Assembly: GCA_022559845.1 (NCBI GenBank) | Contig: CM040126.1 | Coordinates: 47,238,458-47,302,457 of the forward strand | DNA: 64,000 nucleotides | Reading direction: 5' to 3' | From: Amorphophallus konjac | Lineage: Eukaryota > Streptophyta > Magnoliopsida > Alismatales > Araceae | Part shown: in pieces, positions 34,401 to 45,266 of the stretch | How positions within the stretch are numbered: position 1 is the first letter of the stretch | How the letters are laid out: each line of letters starts with the position of its first letter | Translations under genes and position numbers: made by a program | The notes under the pieces: model-generated | Seen by the model: the letters and a program-made list of their open reading frames with translations, nothing else | What the model was told of the DNA's origin: nothing | The model's database searches: none

Positions 34401-34506
34401 CACCTGGCTTCATCTCTATGTTGCTGAACTTGGATCGGTCTCCTGTCATATGTCTGGAGCAGCCACTGTCGAGGTACCACTTATTGTCTTCAGCTGCCAG
34501 GCCGAC
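31414..34506 (-). pseudogene. pol: pol of C2 (protease, integrase, RT, RNase H)
   Basis: Opens after a TAG-GTC junction (34509-34504). Protease [14 protein letters not shown], zinc region HRRLGHAS ... CDACALGKQTR, and integrase SDHGGEF with EQNGIVERRNR follow. RT has YVDD (about 32370) and RNase H has TDADYAGC and STAEAEY; the frame ends ...LGLYKVS. Breaks: an extra T in a T-run near 33228, a missing T in a T-run near 32595, TAG at 32230-32232 and TGA at 31714-31716. Two breaks are homopolymer length changes, which could also be assembly errors; the other two are substitutions. Otherwise all domains are complete. Confidence 0.9.
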
Positions 34507-34519
34507 CTACACAAGTATA

Positions 34520-36676
34520 TCAAGCAGAGTGAGTTGGAACCCAAGATGAGTTGGGTCCAAGGACATTGTTTAAATCTCTGATCAACTATTTAGGTATCCA
34601 GATTTGTTTCAGCATGATTTTCTCTGGCACCTTCCTTTCTGGTTTTTTAAAGTTCAATCCAGCTGAACTGGAGAAGTGAGTTCTATTCCTTTCATTGGTC
34701 TTCCTATTCCTAGGAAATTTCCTGTAGGCTTGTTGATTGGCATATCTTTGACCATGAAAGTTATTCCTCCAATAGGTCTTGTTTGGACCCATCTGATTGT
34801 TATAATTCCAGCTTTTATTCTGATTTGTTTTCTTGGTCCAGCTACCATTTGTGTTCTGGTGAATGGACTTAATGTTATTTTTCATAAAGTTCATTCCAAT
34901 CTTAAATGGTTGTCCAGTACTGGTTTTTATGTTTTCTTTAGGACTTTGAGTTTCCTTAGAGCTGTTTGAGCTGGATGGTGTATCCAGCTTTTCTTTTCCC
35001 TTCTCTGGACAGAAGGTGATGGTCTTGAATTGCAAGGGTCTCTTGTTGGTTGGGTCATAGCCTAGACCTTCCTTATTGAAATTGACCCTAGTCCCTAGTA
35101 TAGCATCTAGGCTAGTCTTTCCTTGGACAAACTTTTCTAAGACTTTCTGTTTGTCTTCCAGCTCCTTTTGAAGAAACTCAGAATTCTTTAGGAGTTCAGC
35201 ATTTACTTTCTTCACAGCTTCATATTTCTCTGAATTCATTCTGATTTCACTCATGTTTTCTTCAATTTTAGTTTTGAATTCATTGAGCTGTTTTTGACTT
35301 TCCTGAATTTCTCCCTTAAGCTTATCATTCTCTTTCCTTTGTGAGGTCATTTCTTCTAGTTGTTCTTTTAGCTTTGCATTTTCCTCACAAACCAAAGTTT
35401 GTTCTTCAATATTTGTGTTAAATTTTCTTTTCAGAACTCTGTGCTCTTTGCTAAGTGAATTAAATTTATCTAGCAAGTCACCATAAGCATCCTCCCAGTC
35501 ATCAATTGAGAAATTTTCAAAAACGTTTATTACCTCCTCTTCACTGTTTGCCATAAGGCAAATTCCATCTTCGTATTCTTCTGAGGAAACTTCTTCTGGG
35601 TCTTCTTCTTCCTCGCTCCATGTGCAGACCATTGCCTGTGGCTTCTTCTTATTCTGCACCTTTATATTTTTCTTCTGAAAATAGAGACCTTTCTTCTGGA
35701 GTTCTGGGCATTCGCCTTTCATGTGTCCCTGTTTGTTACAGTTAAAATAAGTCAGTTTCTTAGGATTTCTATCCCTGTAATTGGTAAACTCAGCATTCTT
35801 GTTAAAAGAGTGTGGGTTCTTCTTCCTAAAGGTCTTTCCCTTTGTCCTCAGAAACTTTCTGAACTGACGAGTGAGCATAGCCTGCTCCGCCTGGTCGAGG
35901 TCTGATAAACCTTCAAGCTCGGACTCAGACTCGGGGGTACTGCTACTGCTCCCACTGTTACTACCCTTGTTGCGGGAAGCTCTTAGAGCTACATTTTTAC
36001 CCTTCCTCTCACTTCCTTCTCCACCTCCTTGGAAATTCATCTCATAGGTCATCAGGGATCCTATGAGTTCATTCACAGTTAAGACAGTCAAATCTTTTGA
36101 CTCCTCAATCACAATGGCCTTAGTGTGCCATGCCGGGGATAAAGATCTAAGGATTTTCCTGACTATATCTGCCTCAGCAAGATCCTTCCCTAGCCCTTTA
36201 AGAGTGTTAGTGATCAAGGATAACCTGGCATACATTTCGGTTATATTCTCATCTGCATTCATCTTAAACATTTCATACTTAGAAGTGTAGAGGTTTACCT
36301 TCGAGGCTTTCACTTGAGCTGTACCTTCATAGATCAATTGCAGCTCATCCCACATTCGCTTGGCAGTTCTGTATGCAGATACACGAGCATATTCCTCTGG
36401 ATGAACAGCACACTGGATTATGTTCAGCGCCGTCCAGTTGAGCGACGAGAGCTTCACATGATCATCTGTCCAAGCTTCCTCGTTTAGTGGCAGCTCATAT
36501 GGTCCCACCGTGATTACTCTCCACAATTTATGACTCTGAGCTCTGATGAACACTTCCATCCTGCTCTTCAAAAATAGATAGTTACTACCATCGAAATAAG
36601 GAGGGCGACTAATGGATTGACCTTCGGCCATGAAGGTTCTAGGACCACCACCATTTCCTTGACCGTTCGTCCACAT
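34520..36676 (-). pseudogene. gag: gag of C2
   Basis: Start chosen at 36676 (MWTNGQG), since the eight codons before it overlap the primer site. About 697 residues to a TAG at 34588-34586, and 719 to the TGA at 34522-34520 that matches the gag end in C1. Domains: PPYFDGSNYLFLKSRM, UBN2-type core, a zinc knuckle in which CFNC is replaced by FNCN (YFNCNKQGHMKGEC, the first Cys apparently changed to Tyr), an acidic stretch, a long coiled coil and a basic Asn-rich tail. The frame is otherwise intact. Confidence 0.85.
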
Positions 36677-36687
36677 GACGTAAACCT

Positions 36688-36699
36688 GCTCTGATACCA
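36688..36699 (-). other. Primer binding site of C2 (initiator tRNA-Met)
   Basis: TGGTATCAGAGC on the minus strand, two bases from the 5' LTR. Confidence 0.92.
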
Positions 36700-36701
36700 A
36701 A

Positions 36702-38939
36702 TGTTAGCGCAGCAAGAGTGATATAGAAGGGGGGGATGAATAGATCACTCCCAATTTGTAAAACTTAGGCAAGAAAATAAATCTACCGCTTATGCCCCTT
36801 CTAAACTAGCACACAAAGAATTGCAAATGCAGATACCACTCAAGATCGAATAAGAGAATGATGATGAAGAGCTGAGCAAACAAATAATCGAAGTGACAAA
36901 CAGATAGAGAGCGTAGATAAAGACCTCAAACCACAGAGAAGACAACCGGTTTTTTAGGTGGTTCGACTGCAGTCAGCAATCTACATCCACCCCTCACTCC
37001 AACTAGAGTGAGGATTCCACTAGCCACTACTAGAGCACAGCAGACTCAGTCTGCGAACAACTTGCTGCCAAACAGCTTGAAAACCCAAGGGAGACAAATC
37101 CCTCAACCAAGTTCTGCCACCCGCAGAGCTTGAAACCTGTTCTAGCACCCAGCACGAACAGAACCGGAGAGTGCCTCTCCCTTCCTCCACACACTGGAGG
37201 GAACCTGCTAATGACAACCCGTCACTAGCAACACCAGAGATCAACGATCTCTCTTCCTCTGCAACCCAGAGGGAAACCGGAGTTAGACTCCCAGCCTCCA
37301 CATACCGGAGGGGAACAGATCAGAATTAGACGAAGAACACATAAAGAAAATCAGAAAAGAAACTAAAGACTGATCGAGAAAACATTCGATACTGAGAGTT
37401 AATACAAATGTAGCTTCCTGGGAAGCAATTTCAAAAACCAGATACTTCAAACTCTCTTTCTCTCTTCACTGCTATCTCTCTTTTTCTTTTCTCTTCACTG
37501 CTATCTCTCTTTTTCTTTCTCTTCACTGCTGGATCGAGCTCTCTGTAATTCTGCCTTTTCTTTCTTGGCTCTGATCTTCCTTCATCGGTGGGCGAAGGTT
37601 TCTATTTATAGCGACAGCAGGTGGATAGGGCACAACATGCATGTGCTTCCCACGCTCGATCCAGAACCTTCCTGCCACGTGTCCTCATTGGGTTGGTTCC
37701 TCTTGTCTTGGATCACGTGCAGCCCATTTATTTGAGAATATTCTTCCTCGTACCTGTAAGGAGATAAAAACCATTAACACGCTGTATGGCCACTAAAACT
37801 AAAGCTGCATGAGGTATATGATAACAACACGACGTGACAACTACACGAGATAAGAAAAGAACGACACGAGATACAATGGACAAGACTGACACAATCAAGG
37901 AAGGTGACACGAGGTCAGATCAGGATAGCACCAGGTGAGAAGAAAATATCACGGAGTGAAACAATAGAAGAACACGCGATTTAGAAGAAACCTGGATGAG
38001 GTTAGAACGAAACAACACGAACTAACAAACGGCAACAAAAGACGACACGAAGTGAAACAACACTTGAAAACATAAGAAAAACAACTCGAGCACAAGATAG
38101 CTCGAATGAACGACTCGAAGATGAGGCGACACGGGCTGACCACGACACGAAGACAAATAACAGAAACCGTCACGAGTTGAAGACAACACGAAGATGAAAA
38201 CAGAAACCGACACGAGTTGAAAATAACACGAAGATGAAAATAGAAACCGACATGGAGTGTGGTCAAGGCGAGAAGGACACGAAGTCTAAAGCGAAAAATA
38301 GCACGAAGACAGAAGAGTGACACGGCTATCACGACACGTGATGAAGCAGTGACACTAAGAAAAAGAACGACTCGAGGAATAACAGTAAGTGACACGAAAT
38401 TAAACAAGCAGACATAAAAGATGACACGAGATGAGCAACTAAAGGACAGAGAGAAACGACACGAAGACAGAGGGAGACATGACACGAAGTTAAACAACCG
38501 AGACTAGGACTCGAAGACATAGATGACAAGGATAGAATAACACGAAGTATTACCTCATACAAGTTTTCCTGTCAAGCATGGAAATCAACACGAAGTGTTG
38601 TAAGCTCAGACAACACGAAATCTTTTCATGTTAGTGAGGAGAAACAACACGAAGTGTGGCTCAAGTGGCACGAAAACAACTCCCAAAAGTAACTGAAGTG
38701 GCTCGAGGATTTACATTAACACAGAGAAGCATTTTTGTTCACAAAGGTTCATAGTGTTGAAACCATCAAGACATTATGACTCAGGCAACACTAAAAATTC
38801 ATTTGGTCAAATTGTTCAATTGAACAGGACATTCCCTTACTGTGTAATCCATTCACTTACATGATGAAACATGAGATTATCTTGAGATAAAGAAATAATT
38901 TATAGTGTGAGACATCATCAAAATCATAGGGACACAACA
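36702..38939 (-). repeat. 5' LTR of C2
   Basis: 2238 bp, same ends as the 3' LTR. It is the copy that would drive transcription leftward. Confidence 0.93.
37828..38680. repeat. ACACGA motif array in C2 5' LTR
   Basis: Same array as 28788-29640. Several of the few differences between the LTRs are C/T or G/A changes at the CpG of the motif. Confidence 0.8.
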
Positions 38940-38944
38940 GTTAC

Positions 38945-39802
38945 ATCCTCTGGACATTCCCAAGTGGAAGTGGGAAGATATCGGCATGGACTTTATAATG
39001 GGTTTGTCTAAATCTAAAGGTGGACATGATGGATTATGGGTCATCATAGATCGTTTGACCAAGTCGGCACACTTCTTGCCTATAAAGAGCCGATGGTCAG
39101 TTGATGTTCTAGCTGCCTTGTACATCAAAGAAGTTGTGAGACTACATGGAGTTCCTATTTCGATTGTGTCTGACCGAGACCCGCTCTTCACTTCTCATTT
39201 CTGGAAGGGTCTACAGCATTCGTTGGGGACAAGACTCAACTTTAGTACAGCTTTTCATTCTCAAACAGATGGTCAGACCGAGAGAAACAATCAAGTCGTA
39301 CAAGACAAAAGACTTATGTTGATATTAGAAGAAGAGACCTCAAGTTCCAAGTCAGAGATCACGTCTTTCTTAAGGTTTCCCCAGACCGAGGCATTAGAAG
39401 ATTTGGTGTTAAGGGCAAGCTTACACCCAGATATATCGGTCCCTTCGAAGTGTTAGAAAGAGTTGGCAAGGTTGCCTATCGGATCGCCTTGCCACCGCAA
39501 CTTTCCAAAGTACACAATGTATTCCACATTTCTATGCTCAAGAAGTATGTTCATGATCCGTCTCACGTCATAGATCATGACAACCTAGTGATACAAAAGG
39601 ATCTCACATACGAAGAAAAGCCTTTGAAGATCCTTGATCGCGAGGTTCGTGTGCTGAGGAACAAGACAATTCCCATGGTAAAGGTTCAATGGAGCAAGTG
39701 TTCGGAACAAGAAGCCACCTGGGAGACTGAAGAATCTATGAAGAAGAGATTCCCCGACTTATTTCAACATCGTAAGTATTCTGCACCCTCCATGTCTATA
39801 TA
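38945..39802 (+). pseudogene. pol: Integrase core and chromodomain of D
   Basis: Integrase with GMDFI, VSDRDPLF and the Glu of DGQTERNNQ. A jump at about 39300 removes the stretch after the Glu. The frame is off between 39300 and 39450 and then recovers. The C-terminus shows the RVGKVAYRIALP and VHNVFHISMLKKY region and a terminal chromodomain-like segment (REVRVLRNKTIPMVKVQW ... ATWE). This pattern is known from Tekay/Del chromoviruses. Confidence 0.87.
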
Positions 39803-39830
39803 AAATTGAATTTGGGGACCAAATTCTTTT

Positions 39831-39843
39831 AAGTGGGGGATGG
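39831..39843 (+). other. Polypurine tract of D
   Basis: AAGTGGGGGATGG directly before the LTR start TGTAGCACCCC. Confidence 0.8.
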
Positions 39844-42800
39844 TGTAGCACCCCGGATAAAATATAGGAATAAAATTTCCTAAATAAATAAAATCTCCAA
39901 TTAAATAGTCAAAGGGCCCAAATCAAACAAATTATAAAACCCAAATAAAGAAACCAAAAGGGGCTTAACCTTAATGGGCTTTGGGATATATATATATATA
40001 TATATATATATCATTATAACTATAATGGGCCTTATACGAAGGAGGTCATATGAACCTAACTGATTTAACACATATATGGGCCTTAGCCCATAACCATCCT
40101 CACATGAGAAGTGATGAATGGGGAAAAGAATGTTTCATAAACCTAATAGGAGGTTCGATCGTGGAGTAGCCATGCATGAAGGTTAGGGTTTTAAGTCTAA
40201 ATAGAAAGACGGTTGTGGTTATAGCAATGGAGGGATTAACATGGGAAATATTGAACACATTAGGATTCACGTAGGGAAACTTAAATCATGTTAGAAGTCA
40301 GAGATATCAATCTCTATAAATAAACCTCTCCATCGACGAGCTTCGGCTACTGCTGTTGCTCGTATTAGTTTCCCTGTGTCAACGTCATCGTCCTCATCTT
40401 CTTTCGCTTGGGAACGTGAAGGGGGAAAGCTTTTTCTTCTCCTTCCTCCTACTGTTGCTCTTCTCCTACTACCACTGGTGTGTTTGCTGCTGCTGCAGTT
40501 GCCATTGTGCTTGCTGCTGTAGTTGCTGTGTTGCTCTGAACGGGAAGAGAGAAGCATGTTGCTTCTTATTTCTCTTCTGTCATAGCTGTTACTGCTGCTC
40601 CTATTGCTTCTTCTTCGTCAGTTGCAGATTTGCTGCTACTGCTTATTCTCCTCTTATCTCTGCTTAGTTCGTCGTTCCCAGACAACCAACAAAGGTAGGT
40701 GTTCTCAAGATACGAAGCCCAACATGATAATCAAAGTAAATTCATGCATATAGGTCGTATAGTAGTGATTCCATGACTTTTGTTTGAGTTTTATGAAGCT
40801 TTACTGAGTTTCAGTAAATAGCGGCTAGGTCAAGGGCGTCTATTAAATGAACGCCCGCACGAGCTACCGCCAATTCTTCTGAAATAGCGACAGTGGCCAG
40901 GGCGCAGTTTAATGAGCGACCTTTTCCTAATCTGCTAATTCTTTAAGTATTTATTAAATGCCACATGATTAAAATTAAATAACTATGTAACATGATGTTA
41001 AAATTATTGCATGAGCTTGTTCTTGGAATCCTGATATTTTTCTCTGTCTACCCATGTCTTTACTTTCCTGATTATGTGAACTCCAAGTTTATGAATAGTG
41101 TTATGTGTCTAAGAGTGTACTTGCCCGATGTGTAGCATCAAACAAAGAATGAGCGACAGTTCCCTATTCACTATTTAATGAATGAGCGCCCCTGTACGGT
41201 GGCGTTGATTGGTAAAACATTTAGTAAAAAGGAAATATATGGAAAATATAATTCTGCGACATGACAGTATGCATCATTTAAAGATTGAGCGCCCTTTTAT
41301 AAGGTTGCCCATTATAATGAATTTCATTTTATTTCTAGAAATTATTAGAATTAATGCATGTGCGAAGTATCGTTAATTCCTATTATTTTCTTGGAAATTT
41401 TACTAAATATAAGATTGAGCGACCCTCCAGAGAGCCACTATTTCTTGATATAGCGACCTCTGATCATGCGCTAATTCTTTTCTCTCAGTTTTATCGCGTT
41501 TTATGACCCATATCGCGGGTTTAATTGGCACTCTCATCTCACATCCGTAAATGGAGTCCCTGTTTTGGTTTCTGTCGATTGCACACTCAATTCTTGGTGA
41601 TGATTGGACCCTCCACAGGATATTCCTTCCTTTGGACTGGTACTTTCTTCATTGAGACCTCCGTAAGTCTGCACAATCAAGCAGGTTGTACCCTAAAAAC
41701 CCTAGAACCCTTACTTGTCAAGTCACTCTGAAGAAACGTGATGTTTAGCCCTCATAGATCGTTGTTTCTGGCCTCGTGTGAGAAGTGTGTTCTGTCAGCA
41801 ATTAGCGACACTGACTTGGGCGCCAGAAGGAATTGGCGACAAGACCAATGGCATTATTTCCCTGATTTAGAGACCTGAGCCTGGGTGCTATTTCATCCAG
41901 CCTGTACTTTTCACAAGAATTAGCGACCAGACAGTGAGTGCTGTTTCTGTAATTGGTGGCGACTGAGTGGACGCCAATTACCCCGTTTCATGACATGTCA
42001 CAGTTTTTCATACGGTTTATCGGTATGTCGTACTTGTTCAAGTTCTGTCCTTGAACTCCTTCGTTCATGAAATCTACCTTATCATCCTACATTAGCTTAT
42101 TCTTGGAATTCCATATTGGCTATACTATAGTGGATGTCTAAAATATACATGACTCAATGCTTGTGCATATAGGGCCCGATCTGGTCCTGGGAGGAGAACC
42201 CGAAAGTACTTGTGCCCATGAGAGTTGATTGATCACGGTGTGACATTGCAACCGAAGTGCATGACTAGCTTGATTTATGGCATTCCACAAACTCTATAGT
42301 ACTTGACTTGACATTAGATGACTTGCGTGACCCGGAATGGATATTAACTTTCTTGATATTATAATAGCCAATTCACATGACATGACTTGATGTTTACATG
42401 ACTTGACAAATCTTGGTTCATCTCTATTAATTATTGATACTTCACTCTCATCTTTGTCTTGCGTACATGCATAGCTATACTTGCATTCATGTAACATGTA
42501 ATCTACTTTAAGTAAGCTTGTACTTGAGATATAATTCTGACTGAGCGTTCGCTCAGCTAGTGTTTTCCCCTATTTTTCAGGTAATTCCGATGGAGAGAAT
42601 CAATCGGATGGAAAAGGGAACGAGTAAAGAGCGTAGAGCCGTTCCAACTATCGATGTCGTTATCTAGACGTGTCTTTTCCCTATTTCTTGAGTCAATCGT
42701 TGTAATTTTTTTTATTGATTCTAGAATGTCCTTTAGTACTCTTTTTAAAAAGGAGATTATGTAATAGATTTAGCTTATTGGTTATTATGAATAAATTGGA

Positions 42801-42921
42801 TTTGGTTATCTTGCAATTTGCGCATCTCTGTCTATAAGGTCGAATTCTTTATGCTCTGATTGACATGAATGATATAAACTCGTCACGCGAACCGAGTTCC
42901 TTCCTTGCTCGGGGCGTGACA
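39844..42921 (+). repeat. 3' LTR of D
   Basis: 3078 bp from TGTAGCACCCC to GGGCGTGACA, the ends usual in this lineage. Contains a TA microsatellite (about 39988-40012) and about twelve AGCGAC-type motifs (40827-41980). No gene; small ORFs are not supported. The right neighbour is the interrupted C3 pol. Confidence 0.85.
40827..41980. repeat. AGCGAC motif array in D LTR
   Basis: Copies of TAGCGACN, GAGCGACC, GAGCGCCC or TGGCGACN near 40882, 40912, 41151, 41184, 41287, 41415, 41450, 41803, 41835, 41923 and 41956. Several are paired with a GGCGCC or GACGCC element 15-30 bp away. Confidence 0.65.
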
Positions 42922-43366
42922 AGATTACTCCAAAACTAGCATGACCTAGTCTTCGGTGCCATAACCATGCATTTTCATAGTTGTTAGCTACCAAGCACAT
43001 ATAATCACCGGAAACATCATCAAGATCAATAGTATATACATTATTGTTTCTTTTTTCGATGAACTTGATTTCACTTGTGCTTTTATTCATGACAAGGCAA
43101 TGGGTTTCATCAAAAATAATCTTAAAACTCTTGTCACATAATTGGCTTATACTCAATAAATTGTGATTCAAACCCTTCACTAAAAGTACATTTTCAATCA
43201 GGGTCTCAGAATTCTTACCTACATTACCAATTCTAATGATTTTACCTTTAAACTTTCCCCCAAAGGTAACTGAGCCTCCTTCCTTGTTCTGTAGTGTAGA
43301 GAACACCTTCGTGTCCCCTGTCATATGCCTTGAGCATCCGCTGTCCAGGTACCATTTGCTCCCCAT
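42922..43366 (-). pseudogene. pol: pol fragment of C3
   Basis: [14 protein letters not shown] protease motif and the start of the GAG-pre-integrase zinc region (WLWHRRLGHASFG). It is then cut by the D LTR. The frame lies directly downstream of a TGA ending gag, in the same frame, unlike C1 and C2. Confidence 0.85.
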
Positions 43367-43398
43367 GGCTTCTCATCCAGTTGTTTTTGGTACCCAAA

Positions 43399-45202
43399 TT
43401 AATTTGGGTCCATAAGTGTTAGTCCAATTTTGCACATATTTTTTTTGATCCAAACGACATGATTTCTTTGTGTATTTTGTTTGAACCAATAATTTGCAAT
43501 AACATGACCAAATCTACCACAATGGAAGCAGTTTACATTTAAAAATCTTCTTTGAAATTTGTGTAGTTTAAGTTGGACATGTTTTGGCTTTGTGTGTGAG
43601 CAAGATGCACAATTGTTTTCTTTTTCATGAATAAGAGACATTGTTATCTTGCACTCAAAAGATTTTTTATTTTGGGGAACGTACCCCAATCCTTCTTTTC
43701 GGAAGTTAACTTTAACTCCCAACAATTTATCTAGGTTTTGTTTCCCTTTCACAAACCTAGCAAGAGTGAACTGCAAGTCAGTCACTTCTTTATTCAAACT
43801 CACATTTTTATTTTCAAGTTCTGAAATTGAGGATGCCAAACTTCTTTTTCATTTTTAAATTTTTCAAAAACTTTTTCTGTTTCAGACATTTTACATAGTA
43901 ACTCTTCTTTGGTTTTCTCAATGTCTAAAATTGTTTGTAACAGACTTTCTTTCTCTTCTATTAATTCGAACAATTCTTGTTCAAGCTTCTCAAACTTAAC
44001 AGAGGAACCCTCATGTGTGAGATCTTCGATCTTTTTCTTAAGGATTTATTTTTCGATCTGATTTTCTTATATTTTGCATACAACTTTTCATACTCCAATT
44101 CTCATTGTTCATTTGAGATAAAGTCTGGGTCAGAATTTACCTCAGTTGAATCATCTTCATGTGTCATGAGACACAGGCTTTCCATGAGATCTTCCAACTC
44201 CTCTTCGGACTGTTCGTCCTCTTCGTCGCTCCATGTGGCGACCATGGCTTTCGGCTTCTTGAACTTCTCCTTCTTGAATTTTCTTTTCAAGTCTGGGCAC
44301 TCTCCTCTCATGTGCCCTGGCTTCTTGCATTCATAGCAAATGATGTTATTGGGCTTGCTCAGCTCCCCCTTGGTTTAAGCCGGCCTTCTTTGCCCTTTTA
44401 TGAAATTTCCTTGAAAATTTTTATTCCTTCTTTAAAATTTCTTTACTTGGCGGGTCAGCATGGCCAAGTCTTCTTCTTCGTCACTTCCTTCAGTAGACTC
44501 CTCTTCTTGGGAGTCATCATCATGTTGGTTAGCTTTCAAAACCACCATTTTCTTCTTCTTGGACTCCTCCTCCACAGTTCTCTTAATATTTATCGCATAG
44601 GTCATGAGTGACCCTATGAGCTCGTCCAAGGAGAGTATGGACAGATTATTTGAATCCTCAATGACTGTGGCCTTGGTGTGCCACGCAGGTGGAAGAGATC
44701 GTAACACCTTCCTTACCAGTTCAGAGTTGGTGTATTCTTTTCCAAGACCTTTGAGACCGTTGGTGATCTCTGTTAGTCTTGCAAACATTTCAGAGATTGT
44801 CTCTTCAGGCTTCATCTTGAAGAGCTCATAATCTCTGACAAGCAAGTTTGCCTTCGTCTCTTTTACTTTAGAGGATCCTTCATAGATGAGCAGCAATTTG
44901 TCCCACATTTCTTTTGCAGAATTACATATAGAAACACGAGAAAACTCATTAGGGTGAATGGCACATTGCATGATATTCATGACATTGAAATTTACAGTAT
45001 ATTTTTTAATATTTTCATGTGTCCACTTGTCCTCATCAGTAGGAAGGTCATAAGGACCCTTGTCCATAACCCTCCAAATCTCGTACTCTTGGGCTCTAAG
45101 AAAGACATGCATTCTGTTTTTCCAGTATGAATAATTTGAGCCATCAAAGAACGGAGGTCGGTGGATAGAGTGACCCTAAGGCATCATCCCCTTGTTGGCC
45201 AT
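43399..45202 (-). pseudogene. gag: gag of C3
   Basis: ATG at 45202 (MANKGMMP), followed after eight codons by a TAG where Q is usual, then PPFFDGSNYSYWKNRM and a UBN2-type core (MWDKLLLIYEG). Zinc knuckle CYECKKPGHMRGEC is at about 44335-44294, preceded by frame breaks near 44440-44380. The distal part (43839-43399) is in other frames and holds a further CxxC-type finger (CFHCGRFGHVIANYW) with the last Cys missing. Confidence 0.8.
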
Positions 45203-45252
45203 TGATCTAGATCTATCTCTATATCGTTAGATCTATAAAAAATAGAGCCTTA

Positions 45253-45264
45253 GCTCTAATACCA
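45253..45264 (-). other. Primer binding site of C3
   Basis: TGGTATTAGAGC on the minus strand: one change from the initiator tRNA-Met site of C1 and C2. Confidence 0.8.
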
Positions 45265-45266
45265 AT

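Larger units (their letters stand above)
27665..38939 (-). mobile_element. Full-length Ty1/copia retrotransposon C2
   Basis: Two nearly identical LTRs (27665-29903 and 36702-38939), target duplication GTTAC (27660-27664 and 38940-38944), tRNA-Met primer site, gag, pol and polypurine tract. It is inserted in the integrase frame of D. I count about thirty differences between the LTRs by eye, mostly transitions, so this is among the youngest insertions in the window. The layout and UBN2 gag suggest a SIRE/Maximus-like lineage by inference. Confidence 0.93.
24591..42921 (+). mobile_element. Tekay/Del-type Ty3/gypsy chromovirus D, 5' truncated
   Basis: Plus-strand pieces of one element are separated by a solo LTR (25723-27508) and copia C2 (27665-38939): RT/RNase H, integrase zinc finger, integrase core plus chromodomain, polypurine tract and 3' LTR. 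The frames join across both insertions once one target duplication is discounted. Gag, protease and the first half of RT are missing. D itself interrupts copia C3 at 42921/42922. Confidence 0.87.

Noticed and set aside
34676..34969. 97-residue hydrophobic plus-strand ORF
   Set aside because: Shadow of the Asn/Lys-rich gag tail of C2.
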